Assembly (NCBI GenBank): GCA_964626275.1
Contig: CAZVCZ010000036.1
Location: 1 to 14,684 of the forward strand
Origin: M55B157 sp964626275
GTDB taxonomy: Bacteria > Actinomycetota > Actinomycetes > S36-B12
Direction of reading: 5' to 3'
Length of the DNA stretch: 14,684 nucleotides
The position numbers and the translations under genes are program-made. Position 1 is the stretch's first letter. The number at the start of each line of letters is the position of its first letter. A model generated the notes under the pieces. The model was not told the origin of the DNA, searched no databases, and was given only the letters and a program-made list of their open reading frames with translations. This document shows positions 7,334-13,640 of the stretch, piece by piece.

Positions 7334-8700
7334 CGCGCCACCACCTGGGTCGCCATCGAGTCGTGGGACGCCGGATCATCCGGTGGTTTTCGGGCGCGAT
7401 GGGAGATCACCAGCAGCAGGGCGATGATGATCCAGTTCGCCACCAGTGATGATCCGCCATAGGAGAGGAAGGGAGTGGTGAGGCCGGTCAGCGGGATGAG
7501 CCGGGTCACGCCGCCGACGATGACGAACACCTGAAGTGCGAGCGTGATCGACAGGCCCGCTGCGAGTAATTGTCCGAAGGGATCACGGACGGCTACCGCC
7601 GCGCGAAGTCCGCGCTCGACGAGGACCGCATAGAGCAGGAGGATCGCGATGAGTCCTGTGAGACCGAGTTCCTCACCCAGCGCGGCAACGACGAAGTCGG
7701 TGTTCGCGAACGGAACCAGGCTGGGATAGCCGCGCCCGAGGCCGGTGCCGAAGAGTCCGCCGTTGGCGAGGCCGTACAACGACTGCACGATCTGGAAACC
7801 ACCGGTGTCTGAGTATGCGAAGGGGTCGAGCCAGACCTGGACGCGCACCCGCACGTGCCCGAACGCCAGATAGGCGAACACTGCGCCGAGGGCAAACAGG
7901 CCGCCGGCGAGGAGGAACCAGGATCGCCGCTGGGTGGCGATATAGAGCATGGAGACGAATAACCCGAAGAACAACAGCGATGTGCCCAGATCCCGCTCGA
8001 AAATAAGGACGCCCAGCGACACCACCCACGCAACCAGGATGGGGCCGAGATCCCGGGGTCGCGGGAAGCCGATCCCGAGGAAACGAGTGCGCACCAGGGC
8101 TAAGGAGTCGCGCGTCACCACGAGATACCCGGCGAAGAAGATGGTGAGCAGGATCTTCGCGAGCTCCGCTGGCTGGAAGGTCATGCCGCCGACCCGCACC
8201 CACAGTGTCGCCCCATTCACCGTCGTGCCAATGACCGGCGCGAGCGGCAGGATCAGCAGGATGATGCCGATGAAACCTGCGGTGTAGGTGTAGCGCTGCA
8301 GGATCCGGTGGTCACGAATGACGAGCAGAACCAGGACGAACAGCGTGACACCCACTGCGAACCAGATCAGTTGGCTATAGACATCCGGCGTTGGCGGATC
8401 AGCTCCGACGCGCTGAGCACGCTGTGCCGCAGCGACATCGAGGCGATAGATCATGACGAGCCCCAGGATCGTCAACAAGGTCGCCACCGGCAGGATGAGC
8501 GGATCGGCGTATTTCACTCGCCAACGGACGATGACGTGGGCGATCAATGCGAGCACACCGACAACTCCGCTGGTGACCCAGAATCGAGGGTGGATTCCCT
8601 CCCCTGTCGCCCACGCAACCTGGACGGTGCCGAGTACTCCCAAACCCCACGCCATCACCAGCAGCATGAGCTCGAGATTGCGTCGAGTGGGTTGCTTCAC
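7330..8700 (-). CDS. rodA: RodA/FtsW-type SEDS peptidoglycan glycosyltransferase
   Basis: A polytopic membrane protein (456 residues from the chosen start) with about ten hydrophobic segments. It polymerises lipid II into glycan strands together with the class B PBP encoded downstream. SEDS hallmarks are visible: FQPAELAKI at about 175-183, ERDLGTSLLFFG at about 235-246, NTDFVVAALGEELG at about 333-346 (D335 in the position of the Asp reported essential in RodA/FtsW), and TTPFLSYGGSSLVANW near 408-423. I prefer the GTG at 8700-8698, which overlaps the pstP stop as GTGA and has GGAG 8 bases upstream. The alternative TTG at 8724 would add 8 residues and a 28-base overlap. The order pstP-rodA-pbpA-pknB is the classical actinobacterial one, favouring RodA over FtsW. 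Confidence 0.93.
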   Translation of the reverse strand: MKQPTRRNLELMLLVMAWGLGVLGTVQVAWATGEGIHPRFWVTSGVVGVLALIAHVIVRWRVKYADPLILPVATLLTILGLVMIYRLDVAAAQRAQRVGADPPTPDVYSQLIWFAVGVTLFVLVLLVIRDHRILQRYTYTAGFIGIILLILPLAPVIGTTVNGATLWVRVGGMTFQPAELAKILLTIFFAGYLVVTRDSLALVRTRFLGIGFPRPRDLGPILVAWVVSLGVLIFERDLGTSLLFFGLFVSMLYIATQRRSWFLLAGGLFALGAVFAYLAFGHVRVRVQVWLDPFAYSDTGGFQIVQSLYGLANGGLFGTGLGRGYPSLVPFANTDFVVAALGEELGLTGLIAILLLYAVLVERGLRAAVAVRDPFGQLLAAGLSITLALQVFVIVGGVTRLIPLTGLTTPFLSYGGSSLVANWIIIALLLVISHRARKPPDDPASHDSMATQVVAR

Positions 8701-10004
8701 GGAGAGATCTCCACGGTGGGACAACCTGCCGGCGGCCGCAGTCCCTCGCAGGCGGCCGCACGAGTGGCCATCTCCTCCGCGATGCGTTGGGCATCACTGA
8801 AATCATCGGCAGCGATCCCTCGACCGATCAACTCGGCGTCGAACACGGGAAGTTTCGCCACCTCCGTGTCGGTGACCTGTTCCGTTCGCTGCATCGGAAT
8901 CCCCGCGAACGTCCCCGGCACACCCTGGTAGATCGCCACTCGGCCATCGGACGCACCGACGTACCACTGGTTGCTCCACCACACGGCCCCGAGCGTCGCT
9001 GCCCCGCCGATGACGATGACGAGAGCAGCAACACCGGCGAGCACATACCGCAGGATTCGCCGAGATGGCCGCCCATCACCCGCGGCCGTGCCGGAGATCG
9101 CCGCATCCACGACCGGAATCTCCGAGGTGGGCGGACCGCCACGAACAGGCGGAGGAGGTTCCGGGCGATCCGGATCGGGTTGGGCGTCATCCGGAAAACG
9201 CACCTGGGGTAGCCGTTCGCGCACACGTGGCTCCCCCGCGGCCCCGACGACGACAGGCTCGGTGCTCCGTTGGGTGTGCGTATCGCTGGAAAGCACGTCA
9301 GCGACGACGACGGTCACGTTGTCCGGCGCGCCCCGTGACAGCGCCAACTCGACGAGGGAGATAACGGTGCCGGTCGGTTCACCCTCGGACAGGATCGCCG
9401 CGAGTTCCTCGTCACTCACGACTCCGGTGAGTCCGTCACTGCACAGGAGATATCGATCCCCGGGTCGCGCTTCACGAACAGACAGATCAGCCTCGACCGG
9501 CTGCACACCGTCGATCGCCCGCATCAGCAGTGATCGTCGGGGATGGTGGGCCGCTTCGTCGGAGGTAATCCGTCCGGCGTCGACGAGAGTCTGCACGTAG
9601 GTGTGGTCATGCGTCACCTGGACGAGTTCACCTTCGCGCAGGAGATAGGCCCGGGAATCTCCCACGTGCACCACCGCCACCCGCTCGCCCTGCCAGAACA
9701 AGGCCGTGATCGTCGTCCCCATGCCGGCGAGATCGGGGTTGTCGCGAACGACCCGTCCGATGCTCGCTCCCGCGTCCTCGATGGCGTGGGCGAGGCCGGG
9801 GAGCACCTCGTCTGGAGTCGGGTCGGACTTCTCGAGCTCGGCGAGCGTCGCCACCGCCGCGGCACTCGCGAGTTCCCCAGCAGCGTGCCCCCCCATGCCA
9901 TCAGCAACGACTAGCAGTCGCGGTCCGGCATAGCCCGAGTCCTCGTTGCCCGAGCGCACGAGTCCGACATCGGATCGCGCGGCGTATCTCAGGGCCAGGG
10001 TCAT
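8697..10004 (-). CDS. pstP: PstP, membrane PP2C-family Ser/Thr phosphatase
   Basis: A 435-residue metal-dependent phosphatase that reverses the action of the PASTA kinase and so resets cell-wall signalling. The PP2C domain covers about residues 1-237. Metal-binding and structural motifs are RSGNED (17-22), VVADGMGGHAAGE with D35, GDSRAYL (115-121), CSDGLTG with D190, and GAPDNVT with D228. A proline-rich juxtamembrane linker (about 270-315) leads to one membrane helix at about 319-343, then an extracytoplasmic domain of about 90 residues with two cysteines near its end. The ATG at 10004 is preceded by AGGA, part of the TAG stop of fhaB (TAGGA), with 9 bases between the genes. It is about 80 residues shorter than M. 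tuberculosis PstP as I recall it, but no motif is missing. Confidence 0.95.
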   Translation of the reverse strand: MTLALRYAARSDVGLVRSGNEDSGYAGPRLLVVADGMGGHAAGELASAAAVATLAELEKSDPTPDEVLPGLAHAIEDAGASIGRVVRDNPDLAGMGTTITALFWQGERVAVVHVGDSRAYLLREGELVQVTHDHTYVQTLVDAGRITSDEAAHHPRRSLLMRAIDGVQPVEADLSVREARPGDRYLLCSDGLTGVVSDEELAAILSEGEPTGTVISLVELALSRGAPDNVTVVVADVLSSDTHTQRSTEPVVVGAAGEPRVRERLPQVRFPDDAQPDPDRPEPPPPVRGGPPTSEIPVVDAAISGTAAGDGRPSRRILRYVLAGVAALVIVIGGAATLGAVWWSNQWYVGASDGRVAIYQGVPGTFAGIPMQRTEQVTDTEVAKLPVFDAELIGRGIAADDFSDAQRIAEEMATRAAACEGLRPPAGCPTVEISP

Positions 10005-10013
10005 GGAGGATTC

Positions 10014-10508
10014 CTATGCGTTCAACTGCAAGGTCGTGCGCCCGATGCGCAAGGGGGCGCCGGGAGGCAAGGCGGTTGGGGTGGTGATGCGGGCACGCTC
10101 GATCCAGGTGCCGTTCGTGGAGCCGAGGTCCTCCACGATCCAGGCACCATCTCGGGGATAGATCCGAGCGTGCCGACTCGAGGCGAAATCATCATCGATG
10201 ACCACGGTGGAATCGGGTGCTCGTCCCAGGGTGATCTGGGCGGTGCCGAGTGGGATGACCGTGCCTTCGAGTGGACCATCGATCACAGCTAGCGATGGCC
10301 CTGCTGACTTGGCCACCTTCGCGGGCTTCGGCTGCCTGGGGGGTTTCGGCTGCTTGGGTGGGCGACGGCGCTCGACCCCAGCGGCAGTTGGTCGCACATC
10401 GCGCGGCTGCACGAGATCACGACGCAGGATGAGAACGGTGGCGATGATGAAGATCCACAGCGCGGCCAAGAAGGCCAGGCGCAGCAGTGTGAGACCGAAT
10501 TCGGTCAT
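10014..10508 (-). CDS. fhaB: FhaB/FipA-like, membrane-anchored FHA-domain protein
   Basis: A 164-residue protein with an N-terminal membrane helix (about 6-28), a basic Pro-Lys-rich linker (about 36-70) and a C-terminal FHA domain (about 72-164). The FHA phosphothreonine-binding residues are present: G95-R96 in TLGRAPDS, SSRH at 110-113, and STNGTW at 130-135. In mycobacteria FhaB (FipA) is a PknA/PknB target that links signalling to the divisome. The size and layout match that protein. The ATG at 10508 lies 3 bases after the fhaA stop, and GGAG precedes it by about 10 bases within the fhaA tail. pstP follows after 9 bases. The proline-lysine linker is low in complexity and is probably disordered. 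Confidence 0.93.
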   Translation of the reverse strand: MTEFGLTLLRLAFLAALWIFIIATVLILRRDLVQPRDVRPTAAGVERRRPPKQPKPPRQPKPAKVAKSAGPSLAVIDGPLEGTVIPLGTAQITLGRAPDSTVVIDDDFASSRHARIYPRDGAWIVEDLGSTNGTWIERARITTPTALPPGAPLRIGRTTLQLNA

Positions 10509-10511
10509 CGC

Positions 10512-11186
10512 TCAGCCGCTCCGATAGACCATCGTGGTCTGGCCGAGAGTGACCGTGCTGCCATCGACCAGCGCAGCCTGGGTGACACGCGTGCCGTCCA
10601 CGCTCACTCCGTTGGTCGAGTTCAAGTCCCGCACGACCGTGGGTGATCCGAGAACGACCTCGCAATGCAGCCGTGAAACCCCAGGGTCATCGATGCGAAT
10701 ATCGGCGTCATGTCCGCGGCCCACTCGGGTGATAGGCCGCACGAGTGCGAAATGGGATTCGCCGATCGACAGCGATGGCTGGCCAGGTGTCGGCGGAGCC
10801 GAGTCAGCATGCACCGCCGATCGCGACACCGAATGGATCCGGAAGATCCCGGTCTCGAGTTCCTCATCGAGCCCGAGGGTGACCTCCACCGGACCGAGCA
10901 GGGTGTAGTCCTGCTGGGCGGCGTATTCGCTCACCAGTGTGGCGAGCTCTCCCTGGAGGGCGTCGCGGTGGACGCTGAGTCGCTCATCATCGGTCGGGGA
11001 GAGCTCAGCCGTGAAGACGTTCGGCACGACGGTGCGACCACGGGCGACCACAGCGGCGCGATCATCCATCTCCTTTTGGAGCGCAGCCGCGATCTCCACC
11101 GGCTGGACCTCCGCCTTGAAAGCGCGGGCGAAGGCGCCGTTGACGAGCCGGTCGAGCCGGTCCTCGAATCGATCGAGTAATCCCAC
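10512..11186 (-). CDS. fhaA: FhaA, FHA-domain protein with N-terminal FhaA (DUF3662) domain
   Basis: The first gene of the cell-wall signalling operon, 224 residues from the chosen start. The N-terminal domain (about 1-115), starting GLLDRFEDRLDRLVNGAFARAF and containing EVQPVEIAAALQKEMDD, is the conserved FhaA N-terminal fold. A short linker (about 120-140) leads to an FHA domain with G156-R157, S171-RLH and STNG at 190-193. In mycobacteria FhaA binds the phosphorylated pseudokinase domain of MviN/MurJ and restrains lipid II flipping. That protein is about 527 residues with a long disordered linker, so this one is compact. I prefer the GTG at 11186, where family proteins begin and where a -10 box fits a leaderless mRNA. 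A frame-open extension to 11252 would add 22 residues unlike the family and run into the aquaporin promoter. Confidence 0.92.
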   Translation of the reverse strand: MGLLDRFEDRLDRLVNGAFARAFKAEVQPVEIAAALQKEMDDRAAVVARGRTVVPNVFTAELSPTDDERLSVHRDALQGELATLVSEYAAQQDYTLLGPVEVTLGLDEELETGIFRIHSVSRSAVHADSAPPTPGQPSLSIGESHFALVRPITRVGRGHDADIRIDDPGVSRLHCEVVLGSPTVVRDLNSTNGVSVDGTRVTQAALVDGSTVTLGQTTMVYRSG

Positions 11187-11198
11187 CCGCTGATCGTA
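11187..11198 (-). promoter_or_regulatory. Putative -10 box of the fhaA-pknB operon
   Basis: TACGAT on the minus strand (11198-11193) matches TANNNT and ends 6 bases before the GTG of fhaA, consistent with a leaderless transcript. No Shine-Dalgarno sequence precedes this GTG. The -35 region is poor but coincides with the inverted repeat at 11207-11223, so an activator may be needed. Confidence 0.45.
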
Positions 11199-11206
11199 TG
11201 CGGTGC

Positions 11207-11223
11207 CAGCCTCCAAGAGGCTG
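11207..11223. promoter_or_regulatory. 7-base inverted repeat upstream of fhaA (candidate operator)
   Basis: CAGCCTC-CAA-GAGGCTG is a perfect 7-base dyad with a 3-base centre. It lies between the divergent fhaA and aquaporin starts, at the -35 position relative to the fhaA -10 box and about 20 bases upstream of the aquaporin -35. It could be a regulator site acting on the fhaA operon. It has no T run, so it is not a terminator. Confidence 0.35.
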
Positions 11224-11243
11224 TGCGACGCCGCCAAGGCGAC

Positions 11244-11271
11244 TTGATTCATCGATGGATATCGATATTAT
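11244..11271 (+). promoter_or_regulatory. Promoter of the aquaporin-arsC module
   Basis: TTGATT (-35, 11244-11249), 16 bases, then TATTAT (-10, 11266-11271). These match 4 of 6 and 5 of 6 consensus bases and stand out as AT-rich in GC-rich DNA. The -10 ends 8 bases before the GTG at 11280, implying a leaderless mRNA. This also argues that the in-frame GTG at 11223, upstream of the promoter, is not the start. Confidence 0.75.
11250..11268. promoter_or_regulatory. Phased ATCGAT boxes between -35 and -10 (candidate repressor operator)
   Basis: Two ATCGAT hexamers at 11251-11256 and 11261-11266 are spaced exactly 10 bases apart, one helical turn. Each sits in a larger palindrome: CATCGATG (11250-11257) and ATATCGATAT (11259-11268). 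They fill the promoter spacer, where a bound repressor would block RNA polymerase. An ArsR/SmtB-type regulator is the natural candidate given the genes controlled, but none is encoded in the window. Confidence 0.5.
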
Positions 11272-11279
11272 TCCTAGTC

Positions 11280-11990
11280 GTGATCTGGCGTCGATTCGCC
11301 GCCGAGTTCCTCGGGACAGCGCTGCTCGTGGCCGCCGTGGTCGGCTCCGGCATCATGGGCCAAGCGCTGTCGTCTGATCTCGCGGTCGTCCTCATCCTCA
11401 ACATGATCTCCACCGTGCTTGCCCTGGGGGTCCTGATTTGGACGCTGGGGGCGATCAGCGGGGCCCACTTCAATCCTGCGGTCACCGGGGTTGCCGTGGT
11501 TCGCCGCGAAATGGCCGCCGGTGAAGGCGTCGGCTACATCGTCCTGCAGATCCTCGGTGGGTTGGCCGGTGTCGCTCTCGCGAACGTGATGTTCTCCCTG
11601 CCCGCCTGGACCCCCTCGACCAATGAGCGCTCCGGTGGAGGAATCTGGCTCGGGGAGATCGTGGCCACCGCTGGTCTGATCTGGGTCATTGGCGCTCTCA
11701 CTCGCACAGGTCGCGGGCACCTAGGCCCAGTCCTGGTCCCCGCGTGGATCGGGGCGGCCTATTTCTTCACCTCCTCGACCTCGTTCGCGAACCCAGCCGT
11801 CACGATCGGTCGAAGCATGACCGACACCTTCACCGGAATCGCCCCCGCCGATGTCTTGCCCTTCATCGGATTCCAATTGATCGGTGCCGTCATCGGCGCG
11901 CTGTTGACCGAGGTGTTCTTCCCACGACGAGTGCCCCCGCCCCTGGACCTTCCCGATCCTGTCCATCAACCTCAGGGAGATTCCTCATGA
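11280..11990 (+). CDS. aqpS: AqpS-like aquaporin (MIP family), probable arsenite/metalloid channel
   Basis: A 236-residue six-helix channel of the major intrinsic protein family. Both pore loops are present: SGAHFNPAVT with NPA at 65-67, and SFANPAVTIGRS with NPA at 171-173. The residue right after the second NPA, normally the ar/R selectivity arginine, is valine (V174). The same change is known, as I recall, in AqpS of Sinorhizobium meliloti, which lets arsenite out of the cell. The next gene is arsC, starting 4 bases before this stop (ATGA), so the two are translationally coupled. The likely role is downhill exit of As(III) made by ArsC, replacing a pump. The GTG at 11280 is chosen because the protein then begins WRRFAAEFLGT, as in the family, and because of the promoter geometry. 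A glycerol or other small-solute role is the alternative. Confidence 0.87.
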   Translation: MIWRRFAAEFLGTALLVAAVVGSGIMGQALSSDLAVVLILNMISTVLALGVLIWTLGAISGAHFNPAVTGVAVVRREMAAGEGVGYIVLQILGGLAGVALANVMFSLPAWTPSTNERSGGGIWLGEIVATAGLIWVIGALTRTGRGHLGPVLVPAWIGAAYFFTSSTSFANPAVTIGRSMTDTFTGIAPADVLPFIGFQLIGAVIGALLTEVFFPRRVPPPLDLPDPVHQPQGDSS

Positions 11991-12388
11991 GCGATAAGCC
12001 CAGCGTCCTGTTCGTCTGCGTCCACAACGCCGGGCGTTCCCAGATGGCCGCCGCCTATCTCACCCACCTCGCCGGCGACCACATCGAGGTCCGCTCGGCA
12101 GGATCAGCCCCGGCAGACTCCGTCAACCCAGCGGTGGTTGAAGCGATGGCCGAGGAGGACATCGATATTTCCGCGGAAACTCCCAAGGTACTGACGGTGG
12201 AGGCCGTGAAGGAATCCGACGTCGTGATCACGATGGGCTGCGGGGATGCCTGCCCGATCTTCCCGGGGAAGCGCTATGAGGACTGGGTACTCGAGGACCC
12301 CGCAGGTCAGGGAATTGATGCGATCCGACCGATTCGGGACGAGATCCGTCAACGTATCGAGAACTTGGTCGCCGAGCTCCTCGACTAG
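11987..12388 (+). CDS. arsC: ArsC, low-molecular-weight-phosphatase-type arsenate reductase
   Basis: A 133-residue cytoplasmic enzyme that reduces arsenate to arsenite. The P-loop is CVHNAGRS (11-18) with nucleophile C11 and R17. The general acid is probably D104 in EDPAG. Two more cysteines, C85 and C89, sit in MGCGDACPIFPG. A three-cysteine set suggests a disulfide relay finally reduced by thioredoxin, as reported for one Corynebacterium glutamicum ArsC, rather than the single-cysteine mycothiol route. The second P-loop cysteine seen in Staphylococcus ArsC is absent (A15). The ATG at 11987 overlaps the aquaporin stop and has AGGGAGA 6 bases upstream. Its TAG is shared, within the palindrome CTAG, with the stop of the convergent methyltransferase gene. 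A protein tyrosine phosphatase activity is less likely given the context and the CGDAC motif. Confidence 0.93.
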   Translation: MSDKPSVLFVCVHNAGRSQMAAAYLTHLAGDHIEVRSAGSAPADSVNPAVVEAMAEEDIDISAETPKVLTVEAVKESDVVITMGCGDACPIFPGKRYEDWVLEDPAGQGIDAIRPIRDEIRQRIENLVAELLD

Positions 12389-12945
12389 CCCCTACGCCAG
12401 GGCATGGGAATCAATCCGCCGGTGTGATCGGCGTACTCGTACCACGTCACGCCATGGACCTCCGACAACAGCAGGTCCTCCCACATCGACTTACCGACGA
12501 AGAACACGACGAGCAGAACCCAGACGAACACCTGCCACAGGGACCCGACCGCGATCGTGAATCCGAGGCCGGCCAGGAGGATCCCTGAATAGACAGGGTG
12601 GCGAACCCATGAATAGATCCCATCGGTGCGCAACGCCATGCCCTGGAGTGGCACCGGAGTGGGGGTGAGCGCCGAACCCAAGCGCGTCAGTCCGAGCAGT
12701 GCAACGGCAAGGCCGGCGAGAATGAACAGAACACCAAAAACAGCCGTCGCATCCGGCGGCCACAGTGCACTCGCGGAACGGCGCCACGGCACCACGAGCA
12801 AAGCAATGATCAAGAGGAACTGCAGTGCCACGAGCATCCAGCCCACGGTGGCGACACGGTCGCGCGCCTCCTTCAGACGCGCATCCTCAGGACGTCCAGG
12901 TCGGCCCGACTGATCGGACTGCGGGTCTGGCATAGCTCCCATCAT
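12385..12945 (-). CDS. Small ICMT/PEMT-like integral membrane methyltransferase
   Basis: A 186-residue protein of the isoprenylcysteine carboxyl methyltransferase / phospholipid methyltransferase-like family. After a polar N-terminus (1-33), hydrophobic segments lie at about 33-53, 67-88, 118-135 and 137-153. The family signature follows: LRTDGIYSWVRHPVYSG at about 105-121 with RHPVY at 115-119, then E156 and the C-terminal YEYADHTGGLIPMPW. These form the cofactor pocket in characterised members. The substrate of bacterial homologues is usually unknown; lipids or small isoprenoid-like molecules are possible. I chose the ATG at 12945, which overlaps the stop of the upstream racemase (ATGA) and has AGGGAGA 6 bases before it. 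A GTG at 12975 and an ATG at 12933 are alternatives. Its stop overlaps that of arsC on the other strand. Confidence 0.82.
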   Translation of the reverse strand: MMGAMPDPQSDQSGRPGRPEDARLKEARDRVATVGWMLVALQFLLIIALLVVPWRRSASALWPPDATAVFGVLFILAGLAVALLGLTRLGSALTPTPVPLQGMALRTDGIYSWVRHPVYSGILLAGLGFTIAVGSLWQVFVWVLLVVFFVGKSMWEDLLLSEVHGVTWYEYADHTGGLIPMPWRRG

Positions 12946-13640
12946 GCCGTATCTCCCTCTCCCGCTAATGCCCACTCCACGACAGCCCCGCAGTGCAACG
13001 CCGTCGTCGGGTAGGTCGGGACCGGACTATCGAGGGGCTCCAGCAATTCGAGTTCCGTGCAGGCCAACAGCACGGAGTCCACATCATCACGCGCGGCAGA
13101 AGCGATCGCACCCTCGACGACTCCTCGCCCTTCGGCGGAACAGATTCCTCGGCACAACTCGCCGAAGATGACCTCATCAACCGGTCGTGGATCCTTGGGA
13201 ACAACCGCTTCGATCCCGGCTGCTTGGAGACGCCGTCGATAGAACCCTGGAGCCATCGTGTAGGCGGTGCCCAGGACCAGGGGTCGATGGCGTCCATCCC
13301 TCTGCAAGGCACCAACGGCAACATCCACGATGTCAATCACCGGGATGGATACCGCCTCCCGCACTTGATCGATCACCCGATGCCCGGTGTTCGTGCACAA
13401 AGCGATCACTTCCGCACCTGCCACCTGCAACATCGATGCCTCCGCATGAAGTCGATCTCCGACGAGATCCCAACGGTCCTGTCGGAAGAGTTCCTCGATT
13501 TCTGCGAAGTCCACTGAGCGAAGGACGAGGTCAGCCGAATGCAAAGCGCCGAGTCGCGCCCGGACGCCCTCATTGATCAGGCGGTAGTACTGCGCAGTGG
13601 ACTCCCAACTCATTCCACCTAGCAGGCCGATGCGCTTCAT
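12942..13640 (-). CDS. Aspartate/glutamate racemase family protein
   Basis: A 232-residue cofactor-independent racemase-fold protein (Asp/Glu/hydantoin racemase superfamily, YgeA-like). The N-terminus KRIGLLGGMSWESTAQYYR is typical. The two catalytic cysteines are C82 in ALCTNTGHR and C194 in LLACTELELL, both present and in the usual places. Such enzymes interconvert L- and D-amino acids by two-base proton transfer. In this subfamily the substrate may be aspartate, glutamate or other amino acids, so the exact one cannot be stated. It is distinct from MurI, although a D-amino acid role would fit near cell-wall genes. The ATG at 13640 overlaps the stop of the aldo/keto reductase by 4 bases and has no clear Shine-Dalgarno, so translation is probably coupled. 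The downstream methyltransferase is coupled in the same manner. Confidence 0.88.
   Translation of the reverse strand: MKRIGLLGGMSWESTAQYYRLINEGVRARLGALHSADLVLRSVDFAEIEELFRQDRWDLVGDRLHAEASMLQVAGAEVIALCTNTGHRVIDQVREAVSIPVIDIVDVAVGALQRDGRHRPLVLGTAYTMAPGFYRRRLQAAGIEAVVPKDPRPVDEVIFGELCRGICSAEGRGVVEGAIASAARDDVDSVLLACTELELLEPLDSPVPTYPTTALHCGAVVEWALAGEGDTA

Noticed and set aside
8701..8724. TTG start of rodA at 8724
   Set aside because: A GTG at 8700 has a suitably spaced GGAG and a 4-base overlap with the pstP stop, the pattern used throughout this operon.
11187..11252. Upstream extension of fhaA to 11252
   Set aside because: It overlaps the divergent aquaporin promoter and adds residues absent from FhaA proteins, which begin at the GLLDRFE segment.
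11223..11279. Upstream GTG start for the aquaporin (19 extra residues)
   Set aside because: The extension covers the -35 and -10 boxes, its residues do not resemble the family N-terminus, and the GTG at 11280 fits the leaderless geometry.
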